NCBI GenBank assembly: GCA_036166735.1
Contig: JAYZHG010000119.1
Coordinates: forward strand, 1 to 8,156
Reading direction: 5' to 3'
Length of the DNA: 8,156 bases
From: JAPYTU01 sp036166735
Lineage (GTDB): Bacteria > Bacteroidota > Bacteroidia > Cytophagales > MED-G16
How positions within the stretch are numbered: position 1 is the stretch's first letter; each line of letters starts with the position of its first letter. The position numbers and the translations under genes are program-made. The notes beneath the pieces were generated by a model. That model saw only the letters and a list, made by a program, of their open reading frames with translations, was not told where the DNA came from and searched no databases. Below, piece after piece: positions 6,405 through 8,156 of the stretch.

Positions 6405-7694
6405 ATGCAATTACACACAAAAATTATAATCGGATTAATTTTAGGCCTTCTTGTAGGAATCACTTCGGTATTTTTTGGTATTAGTAATACTATAACAAAT
6501 TGGGTAATGCCATTTGGCACCATATTTGTTAAAATGCTAAAATTAGTTGCTGTTCCTTTAATATTGGTCTCTCTAATTTCAGGAATTTCAAATTTAAGAG
6601 ACACAGCTAAATTATCTAGAATAGGTGGTAAAACATTTAGCATTTATATATTAACCACTGTTTTAGCAATAATTATAGCTCTTTTTTTAGCTAATATTGT
6701 TCAACCAGGAAAAGCATTCCCTGAAGAAAAAACTATAGAACTTAGAGAAAAATATGCTTCTGAAGCTACCATGAAAATAAATAATGCAGAAGAAGTTGAA
6801 AACTCTGGTCCCCTTCAAATGATGGTTGATGTTGTACCAGACAATTTTTTCTTTGCAGCAAGTAATAATAAAAATATGTTGCAAATTATTTTCTTCGCCA
6901 TATTGTTTGGAATTGCTTTAATAATGATTCCAGAAAATAAAGGTGATCCTGTTAAAAAAATCTTTGATGGCGTAAATCAAATTATTATAAAAATTGTTGA
7001 AATTATAATGGAATATGCTCCAATAGGTGTTTTTGCTCTATTAGCAGGTTTAATTGTAGATCTTGCAGGTGATGATCCAAATAATATTATTATAACACTA
7101 AAACCATTAATAATATATGCAATTACTGTTCTTGTTGGTTTAGCAGCAATGGTATTCCTATTCTATCCATCAATCCTTTATTTAATAACTAAAATTGGAT
7201 ATAAAAATTTTTTTAAAGCAATTTTTCCTGCTCAAATGTTAGCTTTTTCTACTAGTTCAAGTGCTGCAACTTTACCTTTAACTATGAAAAGAGTTAAAAA
7301 AAATCTAAATGTTTCTGAAGAAGTAACAAGTTTTGTTTGTCCACTAGGAGCAACTATAAACATGGACGGGACTAGCATTCATCAAGCAATTTCAGCAGTA
7401 TTTATTGCACAAGCATTTGGTCAAGATTTAACAATTGCAGATCAATTAGTTATTATTGTAACTGCAACACTATCTTCTATTGGAGCAGCAGCAGTACCTG
7501 GAGCTGGTTTAATTATGTTAGTTATTGTACTTGGAGCAGTAGGAATTGATCCTCAAGGATTAGCTCTTATTATTGCAATTGATAGACCATTGGATATGTG
7601 TAGAACTATTGTTAATGTAACTGGTGATGCAACCGTAGCAAGCATTGTAGCACATACAGAAGGAGAAAATGTAAAATTTAATAAAGATGAGTAA
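6405..7694 (+). CDS. dicarboxylate/amino acid:cation symporter (glutamate/aspartate type)
   Basis: This is a member of the DAACS (GltP/GltPh/EAAT) family, an inner-membrane trimer that brings in acidic amino acids or C4-dicarboxylates with Na+ or H+. The 429 residues fit the family's eight-helix, two-hairpin fold. Hairpin 1 has the Ser-rich STSSSAATLP (282-291). Helix 7 has NMDGT (319-323), a cation site. Hairpin 2 has SSIGAAAVPGAG (357-368). Helix 8 has DRPLDMCRTIVNVTGD (393-408): Asp397, Arg400, Thr401, Asn404 and Asp408 correspond to Asp394, Arg397, Thr398, Asn401 and Asp405 of GltPh. Retention of Arg400 points to a substrate with a side-chain carboxylate, so glutamate or aspartate is likelier than neutral amino acids. 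The NMDGT and Asp408 sites favour Na+ coupling, but this is inference. A charged loop at about 101-135, between helices 3 and 4, is normal for the family. The gene begins 12 bp after aroC and overlaps nfu by 8 bases. Confidence 0.95.
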   Translation: MQLHTKIIIGLILGLLVGITSVFFGISNTITNWVMPFGTIFVKMLKLVAVPLILVSLISGISNLRDTAKLSRIGGKTFSIYILTTVLAIIIALFLANIVQPGKAFPEEKTIELREKYASEATMKINNAEEVENSGPLQMMVDVVPDNFFFAASNNKNMLQIIFFAILFGIALIMIPENKGDPVKKIFDGVNQIIIKIVEIIMEYAPIGVFALLAGLIVDLAGDDPNNIIITLKPLIIYAITVLVGLAAMVFLFYPSILYLITKIGYKNFFKAIFPAQMLAFSTSSSAATLPLTMKRVKKNLNVSEEVTSFVCPLGATINMDGTSIHQAISAVFIAQAFGQDLTIADQLVIIVTATLSSIGAAAVPGAGLIMLVIVLGAVGIDPQGLALIIAIDRPLDMCRTIVNVTGDATVASIVAHTEGENVKFNKDE

Positions 7695-8156
7695 AAACGT
7701 TAATATTTATTTAGAAGCAAATCCTAATCCAAATTCTTTAAAATTTGTAACAGATAAAATTTTAATTGATGGTGGAATCATTAAAGATTATCCTGATGTT
7801 GAAAGTGCAATAGACTCTCCATTAGCAATATCTTTATTTAAATTCAAATACATCAAAAGAGTCTTTATAATGAATAATTTTATAACATTAACAAAAAATG
7901 AAGATATAGGCTGGGATGATATTAAAATAGAGTTAAGAGATTTTATAAAAAAATATATTGAAGAAGAAAAAACAATACTTAATCAAAATATCACTGAAGA
8001 TAATAGTACTCCAAATGGAGATATAGATAAAAAAATAATTGAAGTATTAGAAGAATATATTAAGCCAGCTGTAGAGCAAGATGGTGGAGCTATACAATTT
8101 GAATCATATAATAATGGTATAGTCAAAGTATCCTTACAGGGAGCTTGTAGTGGATG
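7687..8156 (+). CDS. Nfu-type (NifU-like) iron-sulfur scaffold/carrier protein (3'-truncated by window edge)
   Basis: Nfu proteins carry a [4Fe-4S] cluster and pass it to target enzymes in the cytoplasm. The frame runs open from the ATG at 7687 to the window end, giving 156 residues. Residues about 5-92 are the Nfu N-terminal domain (NPNPNSLKFV at 12-21, SPLAISLFKF at 44-53, VFIMNNFITLTK at 59-70, then WDDIK). A polar linker at about 95-112 joins it to the C-terminal NifU domain: IIEVLEEYIKPAVEQDGGAI (117-136), then VSLQGACSG. Cys154 is the first Cys of the cluster-binding CxxC; the window ends with the first two bases (TG) of the codon where the second Cys should be. Perhaps 40-50 residues are missing. 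The start lies inside the symporter gene with an 8-base overlap in another frame (ATGAGTAA), so expression is probably coupled to the upstream genes. The N-terminal domain plus NifU domain makes this an Nfu protein, not IscU-type NifU. Confidence 0.95.
   Translation, partial: MSKNVNIYLEANPNPNSLKFVTDKILIDGGIIKDYPDVESAIDSPLAISLFKFKYIKRVFIMNNFITLTKNEDIGWDDIKIELRDFIKKYIEEEKTILNQNITEDNSTPNGDIDKKIIEVLEEYIKPAVEQDGGAIQFESYNNGIVKVSLQGACSG

Noticed and set aside
1..8156. A defence island, CRISPR array, prophage, toxin-antitoxin pair or biosynthetic cluster.
   Set aside because: All coding space is taken by recognisable metabolic, repair and transport genes, and gaps are too short to hide such a system.

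Overview
The window looks like ordinary chromosome from an AT-rich marine Bacteroidota, most likely a flavobacterium with a compact genome. The evidence for this is as follows. G+C is low (roughly a quarter to 30% by eye). Coding density is almost complete, and neighbouring genes overlap or sit a few bases apart. None of the six visible start codons on either strand has a Shine-Dalgarno sequence; they are preceded by A/T-rich stretches, a Bacteroidota trait. The gene set also fits: a BatD-family protein, a short QueG without the C-terminal repeat extension, and a two-domain Nfu protein. I cannot name the genus.

Layout, left to right. (1) 1-804 (+): the C-terminal part of a GH29 alpha-L-fucosidase, open at the left edge. 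(2) 815-1834 (-): an ApbE-type FAD:protein FMN transferase, convergent with the fucosidase over a 10-bp gap. (3) A 28-bp divergent gap, then 1863-2891 (+) ruvB and 2888-3817 (+) queG, joined by an ATGA overlap. (4) A 65-bp gap at 3818-3882, the longest non-coding stretch, then 3883-5328 (+) batD-like, 5325-6392 (+) aroC, 6405-7694 (+) a glutamate/aspartate-type cation symporter, and 7687-8156 (+) an Nfu-type Fe-S scaffold protein that runs off the right edge. The last four genes are separated by -4, +12 and -8 bases and look like one transcription unit.

The genes do not form one pathway. Glycan hydrolysis, flavoprotein maturation, Holliday-junction branch migration, tRNA queuosine synthesis, an envelope stress-type protein, the last step of chorismate synthesis, amino-acid uptake and Fe-S assembly are packed together as is common in streamlined genomes. 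QueG needs [4Fe-4S] clusters, so the Nfu protein could help mature it, but that is a generic link.

I found no mobile element, CRISPR array, tRNA, rRNA, phage gene or defence system. All complete genes carry their family motifs and look intact. I do not see a previously undescribed system here. The points most worth checking are the batD homologue sitting apart from any visible batA/B/C/E or moxR genes, an inverted repeat that overlaps its start codon, and the very short apbE/ruvB divergent control region.
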